Source: Ursus arctos (taxonomy: Eukaryota; Chordata; Mammalia; Carnivora; Ursidae). From it: DNA of 64,000 bases. The stretch covers positions 14,648,423 to 14,712,422 of the forward strand of contig NW_026622852.1 of NCBI RefSeq assembly GCF_023065955.2. Reading direction: 5' to 3'. This document shows positions 13,154-24,616 of the stretch, piece after piece; the first letter of the stretch is position 1, and each line of letters begins with the position of its first letter. The translations under genes and the position numbers were made by a program. The notes under the pieces are model-generated. The model had not been told where the DNA came from. It did no database searches and saw nothing but the letters and a program-made list of their open reading frames with translations.

Positions 13154-13243
13154 TGATATCTCTGGCCAACAGATGAACCTTCTTCTGATGAAGTCTCTGG
13201 ATGCCCTGGAAAATTGCTGCTTTGATCCTAGTCTTGAATATAA
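13154..13243 (+). CDS. FOCAD: FOCAD coding exon 4 of 18 in window
   Basis: 90 bases in phase 2-2: T completes the serine codon, then DISGQQMNLLLMKSLDALEN, CCFDPSLEY, and AA of a split asparagine. Acceptor ttggtctttgcccag, donor ATAA|gtatgt. Continues the helical repeat region. Symmetric exon. Confidence 0.94.
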
Positions 13244-13838
13244 GTATGTTGGTTCCATTTCCTCTCTGGTACTTGGGGATTGAATCTTTCTCTGCCGTAA
13301 ACTTTCCATTCAATCGTGAAATACTTGTAGGACTAGATCTTGAATTCCTTTGTAAAGAGTTTTCAGTAATAATCAGAACCTGTAGTTAAAGGTACTTGTT
13401 CTAAAAACCATGTTTCAGCAATAGACAGTTTGCTTCAATGCAAAGCAATGAATGTCATTTCATAGCTGTCATTAAGTTATTAATACCTTGTTCTGTCTTG
13501 TACTTATCATAGGAAGCTTGTATCTGGAGACTTATATGCATGCCGTAACCTTTTTAAATAGTTGAAACTATTCTGTGAATTTGATTGGACAAAGAGAACC
13601 TTTGACCCATGGTTTAGATTTCCCTTGTGAAATCCAATGACTGAAGAATCAAAACGGAAACAAATATAGGTTATACTCAGGGCTCCCAAATTCCTCAATA
13701 TTAATAGTTTATCCCTGCCCCACCGCAAACTTCATGCTTTTTAAGGATTTTGTCTATTAAACTAAATATCTTAAAAATTTATTATTCCAATCATGAAAGG
13801 TAACCAAAACAAAAAGGAATAATTAGAAAAGAATGCTT

Positions 13839-13966
13839 TGCACCTGGCTGGCTTCGTCGGTAGAACACGCAGCTCTTAATCCAGGGGTTGTGAGTTCAAG
13901 CCCCACGCTGGATGTAGATATTACTTAAAAATAAAATCTTTAAATAAAAAAAAAAAGAATACCTCA
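13839..13966 (+). mobile_element. short CAN-SINE, sense, tRNA-Lys-like
   Basis: cacctggctggcttcgtcgg ... ctcttaatccaggggttgtgagttcaagccccacg, followed by a SINE tail (acttaaaaataaaatcttt, A-rich). The head aligns with tRNA-Lys(CTT), including boxes A and B and the CTCTTAAT anticodon loop. It lacks the CT-rich middle of longer SINEC copies. Confidence 0.85.
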
Positions 13967-15099
13967 AAAAACTGTTAAACATACTCATTTAGTGAGACAT
14001 TTGATGTTTTAATTAGCCTGTGGCTTGTGTGGAAGAATATAGTTTTATTAGGCTTCCTGAAATACTAGCACAGTCGAGGACTTAACATTATATCTTTTCG
14101 GATTTCCACGTGTTTTGGAACCTATAAGTTTAGATCCTCTGGTATTCATTGTTACTAAAAAACTCAACAAACTGTAAGCACTAACCTCCAGTTTATTAAC
14201 TCATTTACTTTTCGCTGTTAGGGGCACTGCTCAAATGTGACTGTTTACATATGTGGCCTTTAAGAACTTGTGATCTAAAGTTACATTCCTGTCATCTAAC
14301 CTGTTACGTTCAGACAGAGAAAAGAGGAAGTAGTAGAAGTAACTGCATATGTCAGATATTTCATTATGAGTAGATAAAGTCAAATCTTCACTTGGTAGGT
14401 GGTGGTTATAGGACCTTCTTTCAGATGCTGGCTAAGATTAGATAAGAATCATTGACATCCACCCAGTTTATCATGAAACACTTTAGAGATGAAATGAGAT
14501 GTTTTAAGAGCGCGGTTTTGCGTATGGGAAAAGAGAATTCAGTGGTAGGATTGAAGTCTCTTGAAAGTAGAAAATGACTAATGGGAGGGATAGGGCCATT
14601 TCGCTGTTACCTGGTGTGATGGACAGATATTTTGGAGCCCAATCCGTCTGTTGGTGGTGTTGCCTTTTCCAACCAAGAAGTAAGACAGAGTTCTCTCCCC
14701 CTGCCCCGCCTTGCCCCAAAGGTATTCATCGTAGCTATAGCTCAGGGGATTATAAAGCTGGGAACGGATTTGTGGATCAACTTACTGCAGGCTCTCAGCC
14801 AGTTGTAACAATCGGGAATGATTTACAGGCATCACCTCCGTCAGTCTGCAGGAAGTTTATTTCAATGAAGGAGAACCATAGAGATGACGGAACTGTCCAC
14901 AGTGTGGGTACTTATGCATGTAAACACCTCATATGCGTAAGGACGTTTCACTTTATTGTTAACTATATCGAGAAGATTCTTATTTCTTCATTATTCTTTC
15001 TTGATTCTTAACCTCCCTAATGATCAGCTGTGTTTGGGAGAGGAAAGGGTGGGCCCAGATGGGGACTAATCCTGCAGAATTAGGTGGAATAGAGTCATC

Positions 15100-15500
15100 A
15101 GAAATCTCCTGTCCATTTAGTAAAGTCCTGCTTGTCTCTCAGAGCTCAGTTAAAAGCCCAGATCCTTCAAGAAACTCTCCATCTTCTTCAGACTCCCGTT
15201 CTTTCTGCAGTTAATGAAGTTTAGTATTTTGTCATTCCTAATGCTTCGTGGCTCTTTAGTGCTCAGGGTAGCTCTGTCTCTGGTTTCAGTTCAGCTAATA
15301 CCAAGCAGCCGCGTACTGTGCTAGGCATTTTCACATCCGTTTCTCCTGTCATTCAGCCCCAGGGACAAGCTAAATATTGCTACTAAAACAGGAACACTCG
15401 TCGCTTTGGTTTGCAGTCTCACAAGAGACTGGCTCAAGGTCACACAGTCAGTGGCAGCTAGGGGAGAAGCCTAGGTTGTCTGCCTTCGGAGCCATTTCTC
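15100..15500 (-). repeat. antisense L2/MIR-like remnants
   Basis: Segments resemble reverse L2 3'-end (tcaagaaactctccatcttcttcagactccc) and reverse MIR (agactggctcaaggtcacacagtcagtggcagc). Old and diverged; limits approximate. Confidence 0.5.
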
Positions 15501-17279
15501 TGTCTCTTAACATAGTTCGGTGTGGAGAACACATTTCAGTTGAAAGGAAGCAATTTGACACCTGACACTATGGTGTTTACTACTCTCTTTGACATGTGGG
15601 TATGTCTCACTAATAAAAAGAGAGGCAGACACACTAGACCCAGGCGTAAAGTATTCCCCTGACTAATGAGATTCAGGAGTCTAGGGCAGTCCTCCCTCAA
15701 GTGAAATAGTGGAAGCATTACCAGGAGGTAGTTAATAGATCTGGGAGCTTGCTACCTCAAGTGATAGAATTCACCCAGAGCAAATTCACCACGCTTCCTT
15801 GATCTAATGGACACGACCCTGCTGAGAGGACCCGGCGCCTGGGCCGGTCCTGGTGTGTGGCCTTATCACTTACATGTTGCTGCCATCTAGTGGTACTTAT
15901 TGTGCCATTGCAGTCCTCACAGCCTTAACTAGTCCGGCCATCCATCAATGACCTGAGCGTTGGTTAATTACTATTGAGCTTTTACAAATACGATAAGATC
16001 TGTATAGCACTTTGCAAAGGGCAAAGCGCTATACAAATGTTAACTGTTATTAGAACTAATTATTAGGTGGCCTCATACTTAATCTGCAGGGTTGTCCACA
16101 ATAAAGTAAAGAATTAAAGATTCATCTCTGGTTAATTTTAGAAACAATTTATCATTATATCTCAGTTGATATAGCAACACACAGCAGAACTGCACAGCTT
16201 TTAAGTCTCAGATTTTCTTTTCGCCAGTGATATTTTAATGTACTTGGATAAGAGGGTCAAATAAGTAAAGACATTATAGGGCATATATTTTAAAACTCAC
16301 ATTCTCTGTCATTTGTTAGTATTCTTAAAGATTCATGTTAGTAATTCCAAAACCTGAAATTTATAGTTAATGTTATCATTTTTAAAAAAATTTCACCTAA
16401 GACACCACCATGGAACTCCTTTTTGTGTTGAGTGGAGAGAAAAATGTGGAAGCTACCTTTGCCCAAGTGACTCTTGGTTTACGGTTGGCAAACATATCAA
16501 AGGGGAGCTAAGATGAGGTGAATGCATAGCAGTACTGACCTAAGCACCTAGGAGAATCTTTAAGACTCAGGACAAAAAAATAAACCCATTAAAATATAGA
16601 CCACTTGGAAATCAGAAGAAAATATCAGGAATAAAACTTCAGGACTATCTTCTTGGAGCCTGCTGGAAAAATGAGACAGAGTAGACGAGTTCAGAAGGTC
16701 AATAGATGCATTCACCCTAGCGTATTTATACTGGCACACATTTATACATAGTTAGATTATATATTCATATATGACCACAGTCATTGACCATTGTGGCAAT
16801 GAATAGAATCGTTGGTGAATGGTAACCTTGCCCAAGAATAGTTATGCTGTGACAATATTAGGTAAATGTAAACTAGAAACCACGATATCTTTTTTTAAGC
16901 CTTTGTGCCTGTATGCCTTGGGGTGGTAAAAGAGGAGTTTTAGTCCAGGGGATAAAGATGTTTGCATGCCCAGAAGAGCCCCCAAAAGCGAGACTTAGGA
17001 TACCTGCTACTTATTGGGAAAGATGAACCCCAATACTTAAGTGAGCTTTGAGAGGTATCCTTTTCCCGCATGAAATCTGACACTCCTCTTTCTTAAATTA
17101 GTCTGGCAAGAAACGGAAATTGAGTTTTCTTGATTGAGTCTTGGGTAACATATTCAGTGTATTTTACAACGGGTAAATTTCGCCTCCAACTGAATATAAG
17201 AATCCAGTCTCGTTTCTGTTGTTTTTCTTGTAGATCTTCTCTCCACTGTAGACTCTCTTGGAACCCTGCGTTGGGTCAG

Positions 17280-17820
17280 TTCTTCAGCATTCAATAATTA
17301 CTGATTGAACTCTGTCCCTGTCAAAGCAGTATGCTAAATGCTGCAGGTGCTGTGGTGAGGGAAAATCAGAAAACGTACCCGGCCTTGTGGAGCTTACAGG
17401 CTAGTGAAGGACATGGGCAGAAATCAAACAGTCCTTCAAGTCATCCTCATCAGAATTTATCATTAAGGGACACCTGGGTGGTTCAGTTGGTTAAGCATCT
17501 GGCTTTGGCTCAGGTCATGATCCCAGAGTCCTGGGATCAAGCCCCACATCAGGCTCCCTGCTCAGCGGGGAGCCTGCTTCTCCCTCTCCCACTGTTCCTC
17601 CCCACCTCCCTCATACTCACTCTCTCTCAAATAAATAAATAAAACCTTTTAAAAAAAGAGAGAGAGAGAGAATTTATAATTAAAGTTATCTGAATTAAAT
17701 TAGTATGGGGTGTTTTGGGAGAGTCCCGAAGAGGTTCCCTGCTGGGCCAGAGAAGGTGTCCCTGAGGAAGTAACATTTGAAATCTTAATCGAAAGTAGCA
17801 GTTAAATAGTCAAGAGGGAG
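17280..17820 (+). repeat. L2 3'-end remnant, split by a SINE
   Basis: Left part: tcaataattactgattgaac...gccttgtggagcttacaggctagtgaagg. Right part after the SINE: agagaaggtgtccctgaggaagtaacatttgaaatcttaat. Both match the usual L2 3'-end order, so the SINE at 17467 inserted into it. Confidence 0.65.
17467..17668 (+). mobile_element. CAN-SINE, sense, with TSD
   Basis: gggacacctgggtggttcag ... ccccacatcaggctccctgctcagcggggagcc ... ctctctctcaaataaataaataaaacc, A-rich tail. Target-site duplication agaatttatcattaa (17452-17466) / agaatttataattaa (17669-17683), one mismatch. Confidence 0.93.
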
Positions 17821-19429
17821 CAAAAGTCAGATTTTTCAAAGTATTAATCACATTTTGTCTAACTACATCTTTGGTTCTAATTTTGTCAAATTTTTATATG
17901 CACCAGTATAGAAAGAGCCAAAAAACCCCAAAAAACAAAAAAACTTCCCTGAAGATTCTAAGTGGAAACAAAGACCATAAATCCATACTAATGAAGAGCG
18001 CCTGTCCTCTTTCAGAAACGTGATTTGTCTCAAAAGCATGCAGTGTTCAGATGTTAGATGCTGGTTTAACTGGTTGGAAATGCATTATGCTAGTTGAGCT
18101 TTGTCGTTAAGTCCCTGTAAGCCGTAACAGCAGTTCTGCCTGGCTAATGATGGATTATTACTGCAGTAGCTTCTTTACAAAGGATTCCCGATGCCAGATA
18201 GTTATGCAATAGAACCTAGAAAAACACGCTCGAGATACGGTGCCTTCGCATAGGCATTTCATCAGGGCATCCCTGCGGGGCACTGAGAGGGGCCTGGGGC
18301 TTGGCAGATGGAGCAGGAGGCTGGGAATCCAAAACCCCCGTCTCCTGGCCACGCTCTGCGGGAAACTCTCCGTATGACCTTGAACAAATCCTGTAGCTTC
18401 TCTGTCCTTTTGGGTGTCTCTTATCCTTTGTGGATGCTTCGTTTGCGAGAGGTGTTTGAGGGAGGGAACTCACATGTTCGGGAAATGATGTGAAGGTTCT
18501 TGATGCCAGCCAAGGACATAAATACTATATACGAGCAAAATGACGTTCGGGCACTGAACTATGTTCCTGGAGAAATGCCCTGGAACGGCGTCTTCAGCGG
18601 CAGATATCATGACAGGCAAGCCAAACCAGAGCTGGGACGATTTCTGAAAACCACTCAATATTTCCTCAATTCAAAACACAACAATGATGACAAAAACTTT
18701 TTTTTTTTTAAGTAGAAAAATCACCCTACAGCTGCATTATCTTATCATACTAAGTAGGAGTTTTCTGGGAGAACATTTTTTTTTCTTTCAGTGGGTATGT
18801 ATTCTTTCCCAAGAATTGGGGCACAAAGCCTAAGATTCCAATTGAATTGTCACATGGGGTAACTTTTGACAAGCCTGTCATTTGTCCATTTTCTCTTCTG
18901 ACCCAGTGGTACTCTGAGGGATCAGAGGGGAGAGGAGGATTAATGTCATTGTGCACAGACAAATACACAGTTTCTTTAAGAAATTCCACTTGTGGAAGTT
19001 GACTAGGAAACACGAAGCACTTAGCCGTTCCTCATCATCATGCCTTGCGACGTATCCCCCCGTCATTAGTCAGATGTCCTCAGCTCATATTCTGAGATGG
19101 AGTCTTTTCTGTCATGCAGTTCGTCATGGCGCACTCCACGTGCAGACACGGGGATGGTGCAGAGGCCCACAGAACTTCTCTCAGTGCAGGGATAGAGCTG
19201 GTTTGACTTGACTTCTTATTCATCCTCCTACCTCACCATAGAGCTTAGGTCAACTCTATTTCATATTTTCGTCTATTCTTCTCCAGTGGGTCCACAGCAC
19301 TAACATGGGCCAGAGACCCCTGTTTTGATAAAACATTTTCCGCTTGGGGGGGGTTGGCAGTGGGTGTGCCTGTGGTGGTTCATGGGGCACACTTACACAC
19401 CAGGCAGCAGACCGAGAATCCAGCCCTCT

Positions 19430-19635
19430 CGGGGCGCCTCGGTGGCGCAGTCATTAAGCGTCTGCCTTCGGCTCAGGGCGTGATCCCGGCGTTCTGGGAT
19501 CGAGCCCCACATCAGGCTCCTCCGCTATGAGCCTGCTTCTTCCTCTTCCACTCCCCCTGCCTGTGTTCCCTCTCTCGCTGGCTGTCTCTCTCTCTGTTAA
19601 ATAAATAAATAAAATCTTAAAAAAAAAAAAAAAAA
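19430..19635 (+). mobile_element. CAN-SINE, sense, arctoid-type, with TSD
   Basis: ggggcgcctcggtggcgcag tcattaagcg...gggcgtgatcccggcg...ctcctccgctatgagcc...ctctctcgctggctgtctctc, 16-A tail. TSD agaatccagccc+tct (19415-19429) / agaatccagcccc+ct (19636-19650). The intact tail and high CpG content suggest a young copy. Confidence 0.93.
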
Positions 19636-19764
19636 AGAATCCAGCCCCCTTATCTCAGGTGGAAGAGCAGTAGAAACTCCCATGATGAGTGAAGAGTGAA
19701 CCTCTGGTGATTTTAACACGTCTTTTTTTTTTTCTTTCTTTCTTTGTTTTTTTTTGCATCGAAG

Positions 19765-19912
19765 CACGGGCTGTATATTGGGAGTTGGACTTGTTCTGTC
19801 CCTCATGAGCCACAGCAGCCAAACGGAGTCTCGAGTTCACGTGGCGGCATCACTTCGGAAGCTCTCGACGTACCTGGACGACAGTGGGAGCCAAAGCAGA
19901 ACATTTCAGGAG
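19765..19912 (+). CDS. FOCAD: FOCAD coding exon 5 of 18 in window
   Basis: 148 bases: C completes the asparagine, then TGCILGVGLVLSLMSHSSQ ... VAASLRKLSTYLDDSGSQSR TFQE, ending in phase 0. The acceptor is AAG after a long T-rich tract (ttttttttgcatcgaag), donor GAG|gtagga. A hydrophobic Gly/Leu/Val helix is followed by a charged helix and a Ser/Gln linker. A sense SINE ends 129 bases upstream (insert 19430-19635). Confidence 0.95.
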
Positions 19913-20320
19913 GTAGGAACGCAAGGTTAAGGCTTTCTTCCCTTTGTTGTCTTTTGTTTCCCTGTGGCCGCTTCTTTTCTACTTCTCATATTTTGGTAAC
20001 CCTGAAATTAAATTTTTCCTCAGTTTCAACTGGGATAAGGAGAAAGATCTGAGTGGCAAACAGCCTATATTAGATCATAAGGTTTTCAAACTGTGCAGCT
20101 GTTTAAATCAACTCAGACGTAAATGTGGCCCATAAGATAAGAGCCTTTAGCAAATGCAAAAACCCAAGGCAGCATCGCTCGAAGGCACTTTCTAAGAAGA
20201 GCTGCGGATTTCTGGAGGAAGGTTAAATGGAGATTTTTAGAATTACGCCCAAGCCAAGTGTAACTTTAAAAAATGGCCAGGAATCAGCTTAAGAAACTGC
20301 AGATTGGAAAAGGCATTTGA

Positions 20321-20428
20321 TTTTTTTTCTTTTTTCTTTCCTTTTCTTTTCTTTTCTTTTCTTTTCTTTCTTTCTTTCTTTTCTTTTCTTTTCTTTCTTT
20401 CTTTTCTTTTCTTTTCTTTTCTTTTTTT
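20321..20428. repeat. (TTTTC)n/(TTTC)n homopyrimidine tract
   Basis: About 108 bases of only T and C on the + strand, built of TTTTC and TTTC units, with mirror-repeat symmetry. Confidence 0.95.
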
Positions 20429-21597
20429 AATGTCAGCCAGCATGAAAAATCATTGAGGAAATTCCCTTTACCACATTTAATGAAAAGATTTTTCTGTTAC
20501 GGTGCAAAAATAACTCTGAATTGCAGTTCATGGGACACAGCTCTTGTGTGTCGACCGTGTTCAGAGGGAGCGTCTGAGGTGTGTGTCTGTGCCCAGGTGA
20601 AGCTGAAGGGCCTGGGCTCTGTCTTTGGGAGGACCCAGGGATGACCTTTCGGCCTGGCCAGATTCTCGGTCTCATTAGAGCAGATTCTCTTTTCTCCGGG
20701 CCTGCCCACGAGCTATTGATGAGTACATAAAGGCTGCTGTGTTCCCCCGCGCAGCTCCCCTGCTTTCAGCAATAGGACTTGTTGAATCGGTGAATTTCTT
20801 TGGGGCACAGAGGCTTGAAGTTTTGTTCTAATACGTGCACCACATTTCCATCTTTAAAGCAGTTGCAGAGCGCAGTTTAAAAGGACGTATCTTTTTGAGC
20901 AAAGGGAGAAAATTTTGCCACCAAGGGCCAATTTGATTCATAAACGAAAGCAGGGCTTTTCGAGTTGATGCTTTGGTCTGCCTTGATGTTTTGATTTAAA
21001 AGGCCTCGAGCAGGCAGTTGGGGTTTTTTCCCCTCCCTTCTGATGTTTTAGTATCCAATTTCTACCTTAGGAAAGCTTCCTTTTTTCATGCTGTAGCTTC
21101 CAGGGTCTGGAGTTGAACATTTCCACTTCGCCTTATCAGCATCTTTGTGAAGGAGGGCTTCAGGAGGAAAACGTGAGGTAGCGGGGAGGAGGTGGTTAAC
21201 CAGGATTTGCAAAAATTGAGGCTCAAGTGGACTGAGCGACTTGCCCGAAGTTTCTTAGCCCGTCAGTGGTCAATGTGGGACATACACCTGCGTGGACCAT
21301 CTTGACTCCCAGCATTCTTTTATTTATAATTTGTTCATTTATTCATCTATTCATTTATTAAATTAGCACACCAGTGCTCTGAGGTAAGAAATATCCCCTC
21401 TGTTTTACACAGTTTATGCGACTCTAAAACGCACACGCCTGGCCACTATGCCCCAGTCCTTCTACGAGGGAATCTTAATTCAGCCATGCGTCACGTCTTT
21501 GAATTTCCTCTCCGGCTTGGCCGTGGATCGGAGCGCATGGCTGTTAGTAGCATTCACCGGTGAAGAAAATCTAGCCTCTGCTGTTGATAGATCCAGT

Positions 21598-21785
21598 GTT
21601 CTGACAGGAGATGCTAATTTTGAGTCCAAAGACCTGGGTTTGAATCTCAGCTCTGTCACTGGCAAGCTATATGTAGTTGGACCTCAGCATCCCTACCTGT
21701 AAAGTGGGAATTCTGACACGCATCTCGGAACATCTTTGGGACAGGTCAGGCAATGCAACAGTGCCTGGTCTGTGGTAGGTGTGCT
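21598..21785 (+). repeat. MIR SINE, sense
   Basis: Contains gacctgggtttgaatctcag ctctgtcactggcaagc, then acctgtaaagtgggaattctg and cagtgcctggtctgtggtagg: a well-preserved MIR core and 3' end. Confidence 0.8.
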
Positions 21786-21896
21786 TGACCCCGGTCCTTA
21801 TCCCGGAGAGAAGTTGGACGGAACGCTGGTGTCCACTAAACCGTGTTCTTTTGTTTTCCCTCACGAAGAAACATTTCCTGCCATCTCTTCTTCTAG

Positions 21897-22016
21897 GTCC
21901 TGGCCTATACCCTCAGCTGTGTATGTACCTCAGCGTTCAGTACCGGGATTGTTGAGGCTGAGGAGGCAGAGGAGGTCATGAACAAGCTTCGGATGTTGGT
22001 GGAGAACAACCAGCAG
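21897..22016 (+). CDS. FOCAD: FOCAD coding exon 6 of 18 in window
   Basis: 120 bases, 40 codons, phase 0-0: VLAYTLSCVCTSAFSTGIVE AEEAEEVMNKLRMLVENNQQ. Acceptor catctcttcttctag. Donor CAG|gttgga has T at +3, weaker than its neighbours but with G at +5. A Cys/Ser-containing helix is followed by an acidic helix. An antisense SINE lies about 120 bases downstream. Confidence 0.95.
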
Positions 22017-22139
22017 GTTGGACTGCATGCCCTCATCTCTCCTCTCTTTAGGTCTCCTGTTGCTGCTGAGTCCTAATTTTGACGGACTCTGATGAGACTA
22101 TTACCGGAATGTTTTCGTGCCCAGAACTGAGGAACTTCT

Positions 22140-22338
22140 TTTTTTTTTTTTTTTTTAAGATTTTTTAAAGAATTTACTTAGAGAGAGCACAAGTGGCCGG
22201 GGGGGGGGGCAGAGGGAGAGGGAGAAGCAGACTCCCCGCTGATCAGGGAGCCCGATGTGGGGCTCGATCCCAGGACCCCAGGATCATGACCTGATCCAAA
22301 GGCAGATGCTTAACTGACTGAGCCCCCCAGGCGCCCCT
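22140..22338 (-). mobile_element. CAN-SINE, antisense, with TSD
   Basis: Poly-T, aagattttttaaagaattta ... G-run (22200-22209) ... gatgtggggctcgatcccaggacc ... gcttaactgactgagccccccaggcgcccct. TSD agaactgaggaacttct (22123-22139) / agaactgagggacttct (22339-22355), one mismatch. Confidence 0.93.
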
Positions 22339-22682
22339 AGAACTGAGGGACTTCTCACTTTCTCACCACTGTAGCCAACGGTCACAGATGTCTTTTTTCT
22401 CTCCTTATACTTTATCTTTTGTAGGTACTTCTTTTTCCTTGTCAGAGAGAATGTGAAAGGCTTTTCTCTCTCTCCATCTGTATTTATAAAACCTTCAAAC
22501 ATGTGGCTAGGGATTGTAAGGCTAGCGATAACAATGTGTAAAGGTGTGAGTACTTAATGGACTCTGATAAGGTCAAACCTCAGCAAATTCAAAGCAGAGA
22601 ATCTCTGCTCATGACTGAACATGCATGGGACAATTTAAACACCTATAAATTAAATTAAATACCTTTAAAGTGTTCCCTCTGA

Positions 22683-23067
22683 AATATTATTCAGCCTTAA
22701 AACGGAAGGCAATTCAGACACATGCTGCAACATGGGTGATCTTGAGGACATTATGCTAAGTGAAACAAACCAATCACAAAAAGACAAATACTGTATGACT
22801 CTATTGATACGAGGTACTTGGAGTAGTCAAAAGCTTAGAGACAGAAAGTGGAAAGATGGTCACCAGGAGCTTGGGGAGGGAGGATGGGGAGTTCTTGTTT
22901 AAGGGGTACAAGTTTCGAATTTGCAAGATTAAAGAGTTCTGGAGACGGATGGTGGTGATAGTTGCACAGTAGTGTGAATATACTTAATGCCACTGACCTG
23001 TACCCTGAAAAGCGGTGAAGAGGGAAAATTGTATGTTATGTGTATTTTACAATTAAACTGAAAAATA
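22683..23067 (+). mobile_element. L1 3'-end fragment, sense, with TSD
   Basis: aatattattcagccttaaaa cgg...cttgaggacattatgctaagtgaaac...ggtcaccaggagcttgggg...ctgtaccctgaaaag...attttacaattaaactgaaaaa is the usual mammalian L1 3'UTR. Perfect 12-base TSD tgttccctctga at 22671-22682 and 23068-23079 marks a 5'-truncated insertion. Confidence 0.92.
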
Positions 23068-23658
23068 TGTTCCCTCTGATTACACATGTTATAAAATTGC
23101 CCCGTCTGGATTTTTTTTAGATTTCTCCACAGTCCCAATTTTGGCCATGGTGGATTCTTGCAGGATTCACTGGTGATTAGCTAATATTGTATTGTATCGG
23201 TACTCTTTTCTGGATCTGTGACTGCTCACTTAAATTCAGAATAGGTTTTGCAACGCCAGGATGTGGAAGTTTGCGAATGCTCTGCTCATTATGGGACTTT
23301 GTCTCCTCTTGTTTGGGAGCTGGCTCGGCTTGTGTGGCCTACCTCAGTATTTCCCCCCAGTTCCTTCTGAAAATTGGGATCGTTTGAGTCAAGTCTTGTA
23401 ACAGTCCAGTATTGTTTTCCTAAAATAAGCCATTCACTGCAGCTGAATTCCTTAGAGTTAGACTGCAGTTTCTGTTGCAGACCAAACTTGATTTTTTTTT
23501 AAAAAAAAATCTGCAAATCGATGATTTTCAGATGGCAAAGGAACCTGTCGGTAGGAAAGAGAGCCCCTCGAAGTGCTTAGATGCTGTCTGTAAAAATTCT
23601 GTGCCATGTGTGCTATTCTTCTTTTTCCTCACCCTTTGTTTTTATGTGTTTATAACAG

Positions 23659-23781
23659 ACTTCAGGTTTTGCCCTGGCCTTGGGAAACCTAGTTCATGGT
23701 TTGTCTGTGTGCGGACACGGAAAAGCTGAGGACTTGGGCCACAGACTGCTCCCCGCCTGGATCAGAATTGTTCTGGCACAG
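23659..23781 (+). CDS. FOCAD: FOCAD coding exon 7 of 18 in window
   Basis: 123 bases, 41 codons, phase 0-0: TSGFALALGNLVHGLSVCGH GKAEDLGHRLLPAWIRIVLAQ. Acceptor tatgtgtttataacag, donor CAG|gtagga. A small-residue/Leu helix pair typical of HEAT-like folds. Third of five consecutive exon borders in phase 0. Confidence 0.95.
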
Positions 23782-24616
23782 GTAGGAGGTCACGTCCTAG
23801 CATGGGATTTTATATTTTTATAAAGGAAAAAAGAGCAACTTTATCAGACCATTTATAGGTGCTGCTAAGATATACAGCCTAACAATAAAAGAATAGGCAA
23901 TGTCAAACGAAAGAGACGCAAGAACTTTAAATCCCTTGTAAATGATATATCCTGTCAACCATTATAACTTTTTTTTTTTAAACAGGCCACTTTCTCGGGG
24001 TTTTGATTTTCAAACAGCATTGTGGTTTTAAAAAATGCAGAACAAGAAACCACCTATGATCAAATAACTTCAACCTATTACTGTATTCAAGTCTGCTGCC
24101 ATTTTTGGTTCAGTGATGCAAGTTATGTTGACCCTACAAAAGGAGTGCCATTTTGACCGGTGTTTCTCTAGGATAGAATAAGTTTTATAAGATAGTGCTA
24201 AGTGAAATAAGTCAAGCAGAGAAAGACAACTATCATATGATTTCTCTCATCTATGGAACATAAGAACTAGGAAGATCGGTAGGGGAAGAAAGGGATAAAG
24301 AAAGGGGGGGTAATCAGAAGGGGGAATGAAGCATGAGAGACTATGGACTATGAGAAACAAACTGAGGACTACAGAGGGGAGGGGGGTGGGGGAATGGGAT
24401 AGACTGGTGATGGGTAGTAAGGAGGGCACGTATTGCATGGTGCACTGGGTGTTATACGCAACTAATGAATCGTCGAGCCTTACATCGGAAACCGGGGATG
24501 TACTGTATGGTGACTAACATAATATAATAAAAAATATATTAAAAAAAAAATAAGTTTTATAGGATTCAGACCCACGGACTGTTTGCCTCGTGACATACCT
24601 GATGCTTTGTTTTCAG
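23782..24616 (+). other. FOCAD: FOCAD intron
   Basis: 835 bases, of which 24190-24548 is a 5'-truncated L1. The remainder (23782-24176) shows nothing recognisable. Confidence 0.75.
24190..24548 (+). mobile_element. young carnivore L1 3'-end, sense, with TSD
   Basis: agatagtgctaagtgaaata agtcaagcagagaaagacaa...ggggaggggggtgggggaatggg...tgggtgttatacgcaactaatgaatcg...ggtgactaacataatataataaaaa, A-tail. TSD aataagttttata, 13 bases perfect, at 24177-24189 and 24549-24561. It carries the G-rich run (24375-24398) typical of young L1 3'UTRs. Confidence 0.93.

Larger units (their letters stand above)
13244..19764 (+). other. FOCAD: FOCAD intron
   Basis: Contains three sense CAN-SINEs (13839, 17467, 19430), an L2 remnant split by the second SINE, antisense L2/MIR-like remnants (about 15100-15500) and a Ther/MIR-like fragment near 15960-16050 (cactttgcaaagggcaaagcgctatacaaatg). 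Reading frames such as 14574-15011 have no recognisable product. Confidence 0.65.
19913..21896 (+). other. FOCAD: FOCAD intron
   Basis: Holds a long (TTTTC)n pyrimidine tract (20321-20428) and MIR remnants at about 21215-21300 (antisense) and 21598-21785 (sense). No gene recognised. Confidence 0.65.
22017..23658 (+). other. FOCAD: FOCAD intron
   Basis: Contains an antisense CAN-SINE (22140-22338) and an L1 3'-end (22683-23067), both with clear duplications. The remainder is unremarkable. Confidence 0.7.

Noticed and set aside
13839..13910. Functional tRNA-Lys gene
   Set aside because: Followed by a SINE tail with A-rich end and carries mismatches in stems; best read as a CAN-SINE.
14574..15011. 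145-codon + strand frame
   Set aside because: Intronic, no homology recognised, no splice signals in frame with FOCAD.
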